Assembly (NCBI GenBank): GCA_031277855.1
Contig: JAITLO010000029.1
Coordinates: 56,574-120,573, forward strand
Source of the DNA: Acidovorax sp.
GTDB taxonomy: Bacteria; Pseudomonadota; Gammaproteobacteria; Burkholderiales; Burkholderiaceae_C
Reading direction: 5' to 3'
DNA length: 64,000 nucleotides
How positions within the stretch are numbered: the stretch's first letter is position 1; every line of letters begins with the position of its first letter. Below are positions 1 through 7,374 of this stretch, piece by piece. The notes beneath the pieces are model-generated. The model saw only the letters and a program-made list of their open reading frames with translations. It did not search any database and had not been told where the DNA came from. The translations under genes and the position numbers were made by a program.

Positions 1-1
1 G

Positions 2-1522
2 GGGCATGGCATTACCGCCAAACGCTATGGCTGCAAGGTGCCGGCCATGGGCGTGGCTTTTTTGGTGCTGTGGCCGGTAGCCTATACCGATACCAATGAA
101 GTCTGGAAGCTGACGCGCCGCGACCAGCGCCTGAAAGTGGCTGCAGCCGGCATCACCACCGAGCTCTTGATTGCCGTATGGGCCTTGTGGGCCTGGCTGT
201 GGCTGCCCGAGGGCTGGCCCAAGTCCTCGGCGTTTTTGCTGGCCACCACCACCTGGGTCAGTACGGTGTTGATCAATGCCAGCCCCTTCATGCGGTTTGA
301 CGGCTATTTTCTGCTGTCCGACTATTTGCAACTGCCCAATTTGCACAGCCGTGCATTTGCCCTGGCACGCTGGGATTTACGTGAGCGGCTGTTTGCACTG
401 GGCGAAGCCCCTCCCGAACACTTTGCGCCCATGCGCCAGCGCCTGCTGATTGTTTTTGCCTGGGCCACCTGGATGTATCGCCTGGTGCTGTTCCTGGGGA
501 TTGCGGCCCTGGTCTACCACTTCTTTATCAAGGCAGTGGGCATTTTGCTTTTTGGAGTTGAGATCGTGTGGTTCATCGCCAAGCCTGTATGGTCGGAGTT
601 GAAAGCCTGGCGCGAGCGTGGGGCGCAGATTGCGCACAGCCGGCGCGCACGGCGCAGTGCGCTGTTAGCAGGCGGGCTGCTGGGATTGCTGGTCATGCCC
701 TGGCCGGTGCCGGTGCTCAGCAGCGGCATGCTGCAGGCCAGCACGCAGTGGCAGTTGCATGCGCCCGAGGCCGCGCAACTGGTGCACCAGCCCTTGGCAG
801 AAGGCAGCCAGGTGCAGGTGGCCGCCCCGCTGTTTGTGCTTGCGTCACCAGCACTGCAGGCTGCTGCCTTGCAGAACCAAGCGAGGCTGCAACAACTGGC
901 GCAACAGGCGGCCGCAGCCGGTATGGATGGGGAGTTGCGCCGCGACTGGCAGGTATGGCAAGAGCGGCAGGCCGAGGCCTTGGCCCAGCAGGCGGCACTG
1001 GACACCGACGCTGGACGCTATTTGCTGCAGGCCGGTGGCAGCGGCGTGCTGCGCGATGTGGACCCGGATTTGCAAGCCGGCGCATGGCTGGCCCGCAGGG
1101 AACTGCTGGGGCGTGTGGTGGACATGCAGGCCCTGGAGGTGGTGGCCTATGTAGAGGAGCAGGCGCTACACCGCATACGGCCGGGCGATAGCGGCTTGTT
1201 CATCACCGAAGGATCTGGCAGCAAGACCCTGGCCTTGCGCGTGCGCAGCATCGACCAAGATGCCAGCCGCAGCTTGAATGAAGGCGCACTGGCTGCACCG
1301 GCCGGCGGCAATGTGCCGGTGCGCGCCATGCAACAAGTGCTGTATCCGGAGCAGCCGGTGTACCGCGTGGTGCTGGATGTGGCGCCGGGTGAGGCGTTGC
1401 CCACCTGGGCTGGCCAGCACCGCTGGCGTGGCCGGGTCAGCATACGGGGGCGCTGGGAGGCTCCCGGTGCGCAGTTTGTGCGCAGCGCCGCCAGCGTGTT
1501 CTGGCGCGAGGCGGGCTTTTAG
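2..1522 (+). CDS. M50 (site-2-protease-like) membrane protein with HlyD-like C-terminal part, 5' partial
   Basis: The reading frame is open to the window edge, so the start and the expected HExxH zinc motif lie upstream; the first visible codons read HGITAKRYG, which in this family follows that motif. A second metal-site motif is visible as NASPFMRFDGY about 95 residues in. Four or so hydrophobic segments follow, the last near LLGLLVMPWPVPVL. After it come about 270 residues with lipoyl-like hairpin character (HAPEAAQLVHQPLAEGSQV) and a helical stretch, as in HlyD adaptors. This architecture (M50 membrane core fused to an HlyD-like periplasmic arm) usually belongs to export systems with RND or HlyD partners, which would lie upstream. 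A GTG at 38 is an internal codon rather than the start. Substrate unknown. Confidence 0.8.
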   Translation, partial: GHGITAKRYGCKVPAMGVAFLVLWPVAYTDTNEVWKLTRRDQRLKVAAAGITTELLIAVWALWAWLWLPEGWPKSSAFLLATTTWVSTVLINASPFMRFDGYFLLSDYLQLPNLHSRAFALARWDLRERLFALGEAPPEHFAPMRQRLLIVFAWATWMYRLVLFLGIAALVYHFFIKAVGILLFGVEIVWFIAKPVWSELKAWRERGAQIAHSRRARRSALLAGGLLGLLVMPWPVPVLSSGMLQASTQWQLHAPEAAQLVHQPLAEGSQVQVAAPLFVLASPALQAAALQNQARLQQLAQQAAAAGMDGELRRDWQVWQERQAEALAQQAALDTDAGRYLLQAGGSGVLRDVDPDLQAGAWLARRELLGRVVDMQALEVVAYVEEQALHRIRPGDSGLFITEGSGSKTLALRVRSIDQDASRSLNEGALAAPAGGNVPVRAMQQVLYPEQPVYRVVLDVAPGEALPTWAGQHRWRGRVSIRGRWEAPGAQFVRSAASVFWREAGF

Positions 1523-1526
1523 AACC

Positions 1527-1637
1527 ACTCACACAAGCCTCGATACGTCGTTGCTCAGCCTTGTCGTACGAGGTGTACTGCCTACGGCCTCACGCCTCGT
1601 CTCGACCGCAAACCTACGGTTTGCTGGCTCGTGTGAG
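1527..1637. repeat. Multi-hairpin palindromic element between convergent genes
   Basis: This 110-bp gap between two converging genes is almost entirely palindromic. Outer arms 1528-1539 (CTCACACAAGCC) and 1626-1637 (GGCTCGTGTGAG) pair with one mismatch. Inside are ACGAGGTGT/ACGCCTCGT (1568-1576 with 1592-1600) and a perfect 7-bp hairpin GCAAACC-TAC-GGTTTGC at 1608-1624. There is no U-tract. It resembles a REP/BIME-type element and may also stabilise or end both transcripts. Confidence 0.6.
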
Positions 1638-1643
1638 CGGCTC

Positions 1644-2528
1644 TTAAGCTTGCTCGGCCAGCAACTCCTGCAGTGTCTTGACCTGCAGGCGCAGGCGTTC
1701 GTTCTCGGCCTCCAGCTCGGTCACGCGGGCCTGCAGTTCTTCGGCCGACGCGGGGGCTGCGGCTTCTTCCCCACCTTCCTCGGTCATGGGCTTTTCGGCT
1801 TTGTCTGCTTTCGGTTTTTTCTTGGCGTCGCGCACGCGCTTGGCGGCTTGCTTGAGGCCATCGGCACCTTCGGCGGCCACGGCCTGCTGCTCTTCCATGG
1901 GCAGGGTGGCGACCACGGCAGCGGCGTTCAGCGTCAGCTCGCCGGAGCGCACGGCGGCGACCACTTCGGGGGCGGCTTTTTCCTGGATGGTTTCAATCAT
2001 CTTCACCTGTCCGGCGGACAGGCGCGCGGCGCGGGCCAGGGCTTCGCGGGTGTCCAGGGCTTGTTCGGGCACCTTGGGCACGCTGGCCAGGGCCTGGGCC
2101 ACCACGGGGTCGGTGTCACCTTCCCAGGGCGCTTCGACTGCGGCCTCGCCGGCCTCGGCCTTGGCGGCGTTCACGGCAGCCGCGGCAGCGGCGCGGCGCT
2201 CGGCAATGATTTCGCGCTTGCGCAGGGCCAGCACGCCGCGCTGGAAGTCGGAGACGGAGCGGCGACCCAGGTGCTGGTCGATCATCCACAGGTGGATGTC
2301 TTCCATGTTCTTGAAGCGCTCGTTCTGAATGGTCTTGAAGGGCAGGCCGTGTTTTTGGCAGATGCCAAAGCGGTTGTGGCCGTCCACCAAGATATTGCCC
2401 CACAGCACCAGGGCATCGCGGCAGCCTTCGTCGAGGATGCTGCGCTCCAGCGCCTCGTGCTCGTCGGGGGTCAGGGGGTCGATATAGGCCTTGAGTTCGG
2501 GCAGAACCTGGATTTCTTCGGGATTCAC
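1644..2528 (-). CDS. Orphan ParB/Srx-fold protein with C-terminal coiled coil
   Basis: About 294 residues. The first ~100 residues have a ParB-like nuclease-domain look: a proposed ligand loop (ILVDGHNRFGI) preceded by a helix rich in acidic residues. The middle is Ala/Glu-rich and contains SVSDFQRGVLALRKREI, as in ParB-like proteins of plasmids and genomic islands. The last ~45 residues (ELQARVTELEAENERLRL) form an obvious leucine-zipper coiled coil, suggesting a dimer. I prefer the GTG at 2528 because AAGGAA lies 6-7 bases upstream; the frame extends to a TTG at 2549 without a ribosome-binding site. No parA or replication gene is adjacent, so a role in plasmid partition is not supported; DNA-binding or regulation is inference. 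Confidence 0.7.
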   Translation of the reverse strand: MNPEEIQVLPELKAYIDPLTPDEHEALERSILDEGCRDALVLWGNILVDGHNRFGICQKHGLPFKTIQNERFKNMEDIHLWMIDQHLGRRSVSDFQRGVLALRKREIIAERRAAAAAAVNAAKAEAGEAAVEAPWEGDTDPVVAQALASVPKVPEQALDTREALARAARLSAGQVKMIETIQEKAAPEVVAAVRSGELTLNAAAVVATLPMEEQQAVAAEGADGLKQAAKRVRDAKKKPKADKAEKPMTEEGGEEAAAPASAEELQARVTELEAENERLRLQVKTLQELLAEQA

Positions 2529-2555
2529 TTTATTCCTTGTCTTCGGCAAAAAGAG

Positions 2556-2607
2556 CTAAAGGCCCCGCAGGGCCTTTAAAAAAACAGGAGCATACCTAGC
2601 CTGTATG
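2556..2607 (-). terminator. Hairpins downstream of trhP-like gene
   Basis: Read on the minus strand after the trhP stop, ACAGG/CCTGT arms are followed by seven T residues (2578-2584). Immediately beyond lies a perfect hairpin AAAGGCCC-TGCG-GGGCCTTT (2558-2577) followed by AGCTCTTTTT. Together these look like a factor-independent terminator separating trhP from the ParB-like gene. Confidence 0.55.
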
Positions 2608-2670
2608 CCGTGGTCTTTAGATGAATTTCATACTGAAAACCGCAGTGTACCGGCGTGGATAGCTATGGTT

Positions 2671-4053
2671 TTACGCTTGCTCGGGCTGCAGCAAGCGGGC
2701 GATCAGCGCCCCTTCCCATGGCCCTTCCAGGGGCACGCGTACGCGGATGGGGTTGCCCTGGGCCACTTGCACCGATTCGCCTTCCAGATTGAACATCTGC
2801 GTGAGCTTGACGGTGCGGTTGCCGCTGGGGTGGATGACCTCTATGGTATCGCCGACGGCAAAACGGTTCATGGTTTCGATTTCCACCATGCCGTTGTCGT
2901 AGCCGCGCACCTGGCCGACAAAGTGACTGCGCTGCAGCACCGAGGTACCGGTTTCGTAGTTCTGGTAGTCGTTGGCGGGGCGACGCTCCAGCAGGCCGCC
3001 GGTGTAGCCACGGTTGGCCAGGCCTTCGAGCTCGGTGATCAGGTGGGGGTTGAAGGGGCGGCCGGCTGCAGCGTCATCGATGGCGCGGCGGTAGGTTTGC
3101 GCGGTGCGGGCCACGTAGTACAGGCTCTTGGTGCGGCCCTCGATCTTCAGCGAATCCACACCGATCTTGGTCAGGCGCTCCACATGCTCGATGGCGCGCA
3201 AGTCCTTGGAGTTCATGATGTAGGTGCCATGCTCATCTTCCATGATGGGCATCATCTCGCCGGGCCGGCCTTTTTCTTCCAGCAGGTAGATGGCATCGGC
3301 CTTGGGGTGGCGCTTTTGGTCGCCGCAGGTGCTGGTGAACTGGTTGTCCAGATCGTTTTTGGCGTCTTCAAAGTTGAAGCCAGCTTCCATGCTCTGGCCC
3401 AGGGCCTCGCCGGTGTTGGGGTCGACGGCGGCGTTGTGGGTTTTGTAGTCCCAGCGGCAGGCATTGGTGCACGTGCCCTGGTTGGGGTCGCGGCGGTTGA
3501 AGTAGCCCGAGAGCAGGCAGCGGCCGGAGTAGGCAATGCACAGCGCGCCGTGCACAAACACTTCCAATTCCATGTCGGGGCATTCCTGGCGGATTTTTTC
3601 GATCTCGTCCAGGCTCAGCTCGCGCGAGAGGATGATGCGCTCCACGCCCATCTTCTGCCAGAACTTGACGGTGGCGTAGTTGGTGGTGTTGGCCTGCACC
3701 GAGAGGTGAATCACCGCTTCTGGCCATTTTTCCTTGACCATCATGATCAGGCCGGGGTCGGCCATGATCAGCGCGTCGGGCTTCATCTCGATGATGGGCT
3801 CGATGTCACGCAGATAGGTGCGGATCTTGTCGTTGTGCGCAATGACGTTGCTGGTCAGAAAGAATTTTTTGCCACGCTGGTGCGCCTCTTGGATGCCTTG
3901 GGCGATCTGCTCCAGACGGAACTCGTTGTTGCGCGCGCGCAGGGAGTAGCGCGGCTGGCCGGCGTAGACGGCATCGGCACCAAAGTCATAGGCAGCGCGC
4001 ATCTTGTCGAGCGAGCCGGCCGGCAGCAGCAGTTCGGGGGCTTTGAGGGTCAT
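2671..4053 (-). CDS. trhP: tRNA hydroxylation protein TrhP (YegQ), U32 peptidase family
   Basis: 460 residues, the usual size. Opens with APELLLPAGSLDKMRAAYDFGADAVYAG, the canonical U32 TIM-barrel start (quoted in part), and carries the family cysteine-rich signature around FVHGALCIAYSGRCLLS and NQGTCTNACRWDYK, with four cysteines likely to hold an iron-sulfur cluster. YegQ/TrhP in E. coli makes 5-hydroxyuridine at tRNA position 34 by a prephenate-dependent route; older annotations call these peptidases or collagenases. ATG at 4053. Monocistronic on the minus strand with a plausible terminator after it. Confident in family, fairly confident in function. Confidence 0.9.
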   Translation of the reverse strand: MTLKAPELLLPAGSLDKMRAAYDFGADAVYAGQPRYSLRARNNEFRLEQIAQGIQEAHQRGKKFFLTSNVIAHNDKIRTYLRDIEPIIEMKPDALIMADPGLIMMVKEKWPEAVIHLSVQANTTNYATVKFWQKMGVERIILSRELSLDEIEKIRQECPDMELEVFVHGALCIAYSGRCLLSGYFNRRDPNQGTCTNACRWDYKTHNAAVDPNTGEALGQSMEAGFNFEDAKNDLDNQFTSTCGDQKRHPKADAIYLLEEKGRPGEMMPIMEDEHGTYIMNSKDLRAIEHVERLTKIGVDSLKIEGRTKSLYYVARTAQTYRRAIDDAAAGRPFNPHLITELEGLANRGYTGGLLERRPANDYQNYETGTSVLQRSHFVGQVRGYDNGMVEIETMNRFAVGDTIEVIHPSGNRTVKLTQMFNLEGESVQVAQGNPIRVRVPLEGPWEGALIARLLQPEQA

Positions 4054-4082
4054 GATGGGGCGTATTCTCCTAGAAGTTGGAT

Positions 4083-4172
4083 GACCCCCTGAGCGGCGAT
4101 GCCGCTTCCCCCTAGAAGGGGGACGACAGCATCGCTGCGGGGCGGCCCTTGCTCGCTGTCCCTGGCTTGGAT
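4083..4172 (+). repeat. Interspersed GC-rich repeat, copy 1
   Basis: First of five related copies in the window. Shared blocks are CCCCCTGAG near the start, GGGGGACGACAGC in the middle and GCTGCGGGGCGGCCCTTGCT, then GCTGTC and CTGGCTTGG. Unlike the other copies it does not follow a stop codon on its own strand; it lies antisense between the lysR gene and trhP. Confidence 0.75.
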
Positions 4173-4308
4173 GGCGTCAGTTTTATAGGCAGTGAGCGGT
4201 ACTGAGTTGGTCGCAGCCCATGGTATCTCCATGGGCACTTCAGGGGTGGATTCGTAAGAGGCATAGGCTCACCGTCCCCGGGATACCAGGGGCACAGGTC
4301 ATAGGTGC

Positions 4309-5205
4309 TCAGGCAGTCTGGGCTTGTGCCTGCAGGTGTTCTAACAACAACTGGGCGTGGGCTGGCAGTTGCACACCGGGCCGGGTGCACAGCAGCAGCT
4401 GGCGCTGGGCCCAGGCGTCTTGCAGGGCAATGGCGCGAGCGCCGCTGCGGCTGGCGTGGCGGCGGGCGGCAGAGGCGGGCAGCACGGCCACGCCGGCGCC
4501 CTGGCCCACCAGTTGGCAGATGCTGTCGAACTGCTGCAGCTGTACCCGCCAGCGCAGCGGCCGGCCCAGGAGCGTGGCCTGCTTTTGCACCAGGGCCTGC
4601 AGGGCCGAGCCGCGTGGCAGGCCAATCCAGTCTTCGGTGAGCAGCTCCGAAAGCCGCAGCGATACACGCCGTACCAGCGTGTGAGCGGCCGGTAAAACCA
4701 CCACCAGCGGGTCGGGTCGCCAGGGCCTGGCGTCCAGGCCGCTGGCATCCACGGCATCGCAGGCGATGCCGATATCGCACAGGCCTTGGCGCAGCCCGTC
4801 CATCACGGCCTCGCTGCGGTGTTCCTGCAGCTCCAGGGCCACGCGGGGCTGGGCCTGCAAAAAACCGGCCACGGCCAGCGGCAGATGCTCGGCCACGGCC
4901 GAGGTGTTGCCACGCAAGCGCACCTGGCCGGCCAGACCATTGCCGAAGTCGGCCAGATCGCCGCGCAGCTGCTCCATTTGCTGCAGCACCTGGCGCGCAT
5001 GCAGGCCCAGGGAGTGGCCGGCCGCCGTGGGGCGCACGCCACGCGCGCCGCGCTCCAGCAGCGGTGCGCCCAATTGGGCCTCCATGCCGCGCACCCGCTC
5101 GCTGGCCGAGGCCAGTGTCATATGTGACAAGCCTGCCGCGGCCGTCAGCGTGCCGCTGTCCAGGATGTGGACGAACAGTTGCAAATCGGTGAGGTCAAAG
5201 CGCAT
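4309..5205 (-). CDS. LysR-family transcriptional regulator
   Basis: 298 residues. N-terminal winged helix-turn-helix at residues 3-62 (LQLFVHILDSGTLTAAAGLSH, partly quoted; then ASERVRGMEAQLGAPLLER), the standard LysR opening, followed by a substrate-binding domain from about residue 90 with two alpha/beta lobes (NTSAVAEHLPLAVAGFL, GLCDIGIACDAV, QLVGQGAGVAVLPAS). It is transcribed away from the TauE/SafE-type permease gene with a 220-bp shared upstream region containing a perfect 16-bp palindrome, so it probably controls that permease and itself. Effector not predictable. Confidence 0.92.
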   Translation of the reverse strand: MRFDLTDLQLFVHILDSGTLTAAAGLSHMTLASASERVRGMEAQLGAPLLERGARGVRPTAAGHSLGLHARQVLQQMEQLRGDLADFGNGLAGQVRLRGNTSAVAEHLPLAVAGFLQAQPRVALELQEHRSEAVMDGLRQGLCDIGIACDAVDASGLDARPWRPDPLVVVLPAAHTLVRRVSLRLSELLTEDWIGLPRGSALQALVQKQATLLGRPLRWRVQLQQFDSICQLVGQGAGVAVLPASAARRHASRSGARAIALQDAWAQRQLLLCTRPGVQLPAHAQLLLEHLQAQAQTA

Positions 5206-5287
5206 GGCGGGTTTTCAGGGCAGGGGCAAGAGGGTTGGGGTGATGGCTCAGGTAGAGCCTGAGTCTGTCTGCAGTACTTCCGCATTG

Positions 5288-5303
5288 TGCATCTAGAGAT
5301 GCA
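5288..5303. promoter_or_regulatory. Perfect 16-bp palindrome, candidate LysR operator
   Basis: TGCATCTAGAGATGCA lies between the divergent lysR and permease genes, 83 bases from the lysR start and about 124 bases from the permease start. LysR proteins bind interrupted dyads in such positions; the match here is by position and symmetry only. Confidence 0.4.
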
Positions 5304-5426
5304 AGCAGAAAAATAAAGCACTGCTTGGATAAATTTAGGAGTGTTGCAGATGGTAAAGGTTCAGTTTGAAACGAAGGCTTACAGTGATGCCGTGCGGCGA
5401 TGCCTGTCTGCGTGTGGAGCGTTGGC

Positions 5427-6194
5427 ATGAGCGCCGATTTCCCTGTGCTGGCGTGGCCGCTGTTGGCGGCGGCAGCGGTGTTTGCCCTGGCTGGCGTGGT
5501 CAAAGGTGTGGTAGGTCTGGGGCTGCCCACGGTGTCCATGGCGCTGCTGGCGCTGTTCATGTCCACGGGCCAGGCGGCGGCCTGGTTGCTGCTGCCCTCG
5601 CTGGTGACGAATCTGCTGCAGATGCGGCCCATGGGGCAGTTGGGGCCGGTGTGGCGCCTGCTGTGGCCCATGCAGCTGGGCGTGGTGGTGGGCACCTTGG
5701 GCGGGATCTGGTATTGGGGGCCGCTGGGTGAGATGGCTGCTGCCCGCCAACTGCTGGGGGCGGCGCTGCTGGTCTATGCCCTGTGGGGCTTGTGGGGGCG
5801 CAGCATCACGGTTGCGGCCCGCCACCAACGCTGGCTGGGGGCCGTGGTGGGCCTTGTGACGGGCGCCATCACCGCTTTGACCGGGGTGTTTGTGATGCCG
5901 GGCGTGCCCTATCTGCAGGCACTGCAACTGCCGCGCGCGGCGCTGATGCAGGCCATGGGCCTGAACTTCACGGTCTCCACCCTGGCGCTGGGCCTGGGGC
6001 TGAGTGGGCTGGCCGGTGGCAGCACCCAGCTGAATGCCACGGCGCTCTGGGCCTCCGCCGTCATGCTGGTGCCGGTGCTGCTGGGCATGCGCTGGGGAGA
6101 GCGGCTGCGAGAGCGCTTGTCTGCAGCCATGTTCAAGCGGGTGTTGATGCTCAGCCTGCTGGCTCTGGGCAGCTATATGTTGTGCATGGCATGA
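5427..6194 (+). CDS. TauE/SafE (TSUP) family membrane transporter
   Basis: 255 residues from ATG 5427, with GGAG nine bases upstream; an earlier ATG at 5400 in frame has no such site. Eight or so hydrophobic segments. The family signature of two half repeats is visible: AGVVKGVVGLGLPTVSMALLAL in the first half (quoted partly) and VGLVTGAITALTGVFVMPGVPYLQ in the second. These permeases move sulfite, sulfoacetate, taurine-derived or other organic anions, usually outward; substrate not predictable here. Divergent from a LysR gene that likely regulates it. Confidence 0.88.
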   Translation: MSADFPVLAWPLLAAAAVFALAGVVKGVVGLGLPTVSMALLALFMSTGQAAAWLLLPSLVTNLLQMRPMGQLGPVWRLLWPMQLGVVVGTLGGIWYWGPLGEMAAARQLLGAALLVYALWGLWGRSITVAARHQRWLGAVVGLVTGAITALTGVFVMPGVPYLQALQLPRAALMQAMGLNFTVSTLALGLGLSGLAGGSTQLNATALWASAVMLVPVLLGMRWGERLRERLSAAMFKRVLMLSLLALGSYMLCMA

Positions 6195-6219
6195 CGGTTT
6201 GGCTTGCAGCACGCGCAAG

Positions 6220-6239
6220 CCACACTATTTGAAGTGTGG
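6220..6239. terminator. Hairpin between converging genes
   Basis: CCACACT-ATTTGA-AGTGTGG forms a perfect 7-bp stem between the permease gene end (6194) and the end of the minus-strand ATPase-like gene (6260). No T-run follows, so it may act as a weak bidirectional terminator or 3' end stabiliser. Confidence 0.4.
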
Positions 6240-6259
6240 GCAGGCGTAAAAGGCCGTGT

Positions 6260-7276
6260 TCAGACCGTGCGGGTATGGGCGGCGGAAAAGCCGAAATTCG
6301 CCTTGGCCTTGGTGCTGAGGCCCAAAGATCGGGGGCCTGAGCTCAAATCCGCGCAGATGTCTTCCAGACTACGCCTGGGGTTTTGCAGCAGCAGTTCCAC
6401 GCTGCGCATCAGGGCCGCGGGGCGAGCACCCAACTGGGTAAAGCAGCGAAATACCTGCTCTGTATCCAGCTCCATGCCCATGACGGTATTGACCTTGGTG
6501 CACAGCTGACGAATGAAGGGGCGGTCCAGGCGAGGCAGCTCATGGATGGAGGCGCCTTCGGAATACAGCGGTGCCTTGGGATTTTTAAACACCAGGCCCC
6601 AGCGGGTGATGTTGTGGCTGGCGTATACCGGCCACATATGAGAGCGATGTTCCATGATCACCCCGCGCAGACATTGGGCGACTCGGACCGCGTCGGCATC
6701 ACGTGCCAGCTCATGGGCATGGTCTACCAATAACAGCAGGCGCCGCTCCTTGACGATATCCACCAGCAGCGTTTCCAGTTTCTGAATCTGTGATTCCAGT
6801 TGCTCGAGGCTGCAAGCCATCTGGGCCGGATTTTGAGGGGCCGGCAAAGGCGCAGGAGGAGGATTTTTTCGACTCACCAGGGTTTTGAGGAGCTTCCATC
6901 CCATTTGACTGAAAGAGCTGCCGCTGGCGATGGATTCTATGGCGAGGATAAAGGCCTGGCTGGCAGGGATTTGGGGGTTGGATAAATCGACATAGGCCAC
7001 CAGAAAATCCTGGGAAATTGCCAGTGGCGCCATGTCTTTGAGTAAAAACGTACTCAGCCCGGTCCCAGGTTCCGCATGGATGGTGGTCGATAGCATGACC
7101 CCTGTGAAAAGGGTCTTGATATAGTTTTGCGCCACGATTTCGCGCTCAAAATGCCAGCCACTGATGCCAATGTCAAAGGGCTGCCCTTTAGGGGAGAAGA
7201 TTCCTTTTTCCATAAAGAATAGAGAATGTGTCTCTTCTAAAAGAGGAAGCTTTTCAGGTTGAGAGGAAATCCTCAA
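6260..7276 (-). CDS. AAA-type ATPase-like protein with degenerate nucleotide-binding motifs
   Basis: 338 residues from a TTG at 7276 with no clear ribosome-binding site; an ATG at 7213 (317 residues) is an alternative. The layout recalls TniB/Orc1-like AAA proteins: an apparent Walker A at HAEPGTGLST in which the lysine of GKS/T is leucine, and a Walker B at LLLLVDHAHEL in which the catalytic glutamate is histidine. The C-terminal part has a helical lid-like region (RLDRPFIRQLCTKV, QLGARPAALMRSVELLL). It lies 98 bases after the CheB-CheR fusion on the same strand, so co-transcription is possible. Family assignment is by pattern only; ATP hydrolysis looks doubtful. Confidence 0.6.
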   Translation of the reverse strand: MRISSQPEKLPLLEETHSLFFMEKGIFSPKGQPFDIGISGWHFEREIVAQNYIKTLFTGVMLSTTIHAEPGTGLSTFLLKDMAPLAISQDFLVAYVDLSNPQIPASQAFILAIESIASGSSFSQMGWKLLKTLVSRKNPPPAPLPAPQNPAQMACSLEQLESQIQKLETLLVDIVKERRLLLLVDHAHELARDADAVRVAQCLRGVIMEHRSHMWPVYASHNITRWGLVFKNPKAPLYSEGASIHELPRLDRPFIRQLCTKVNTVMGMELDTEQVFRCFTQLGARPAALMRSVELLLQNPRRSLEDICADLSSGPRSLGLSTKAKANFGFSAAHTRTV

Positions 7277-7374
7277 GAAATAAGGATTTCACTCGCTATG
7301 GAATGAGGAATTTGGATCTCCGGCGCGTTTTCTCTCTCCATCATGCGGCCGGACTACCCGCTGGGACTTCTGTG

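Noticed and set aside
2605..4092. Long plus-strand open frame of about 495 codons
   Set aside because: It is the antisense shadow of trhP, which has clear family motifs; GC-rich codon use keeps the opposite frame open.
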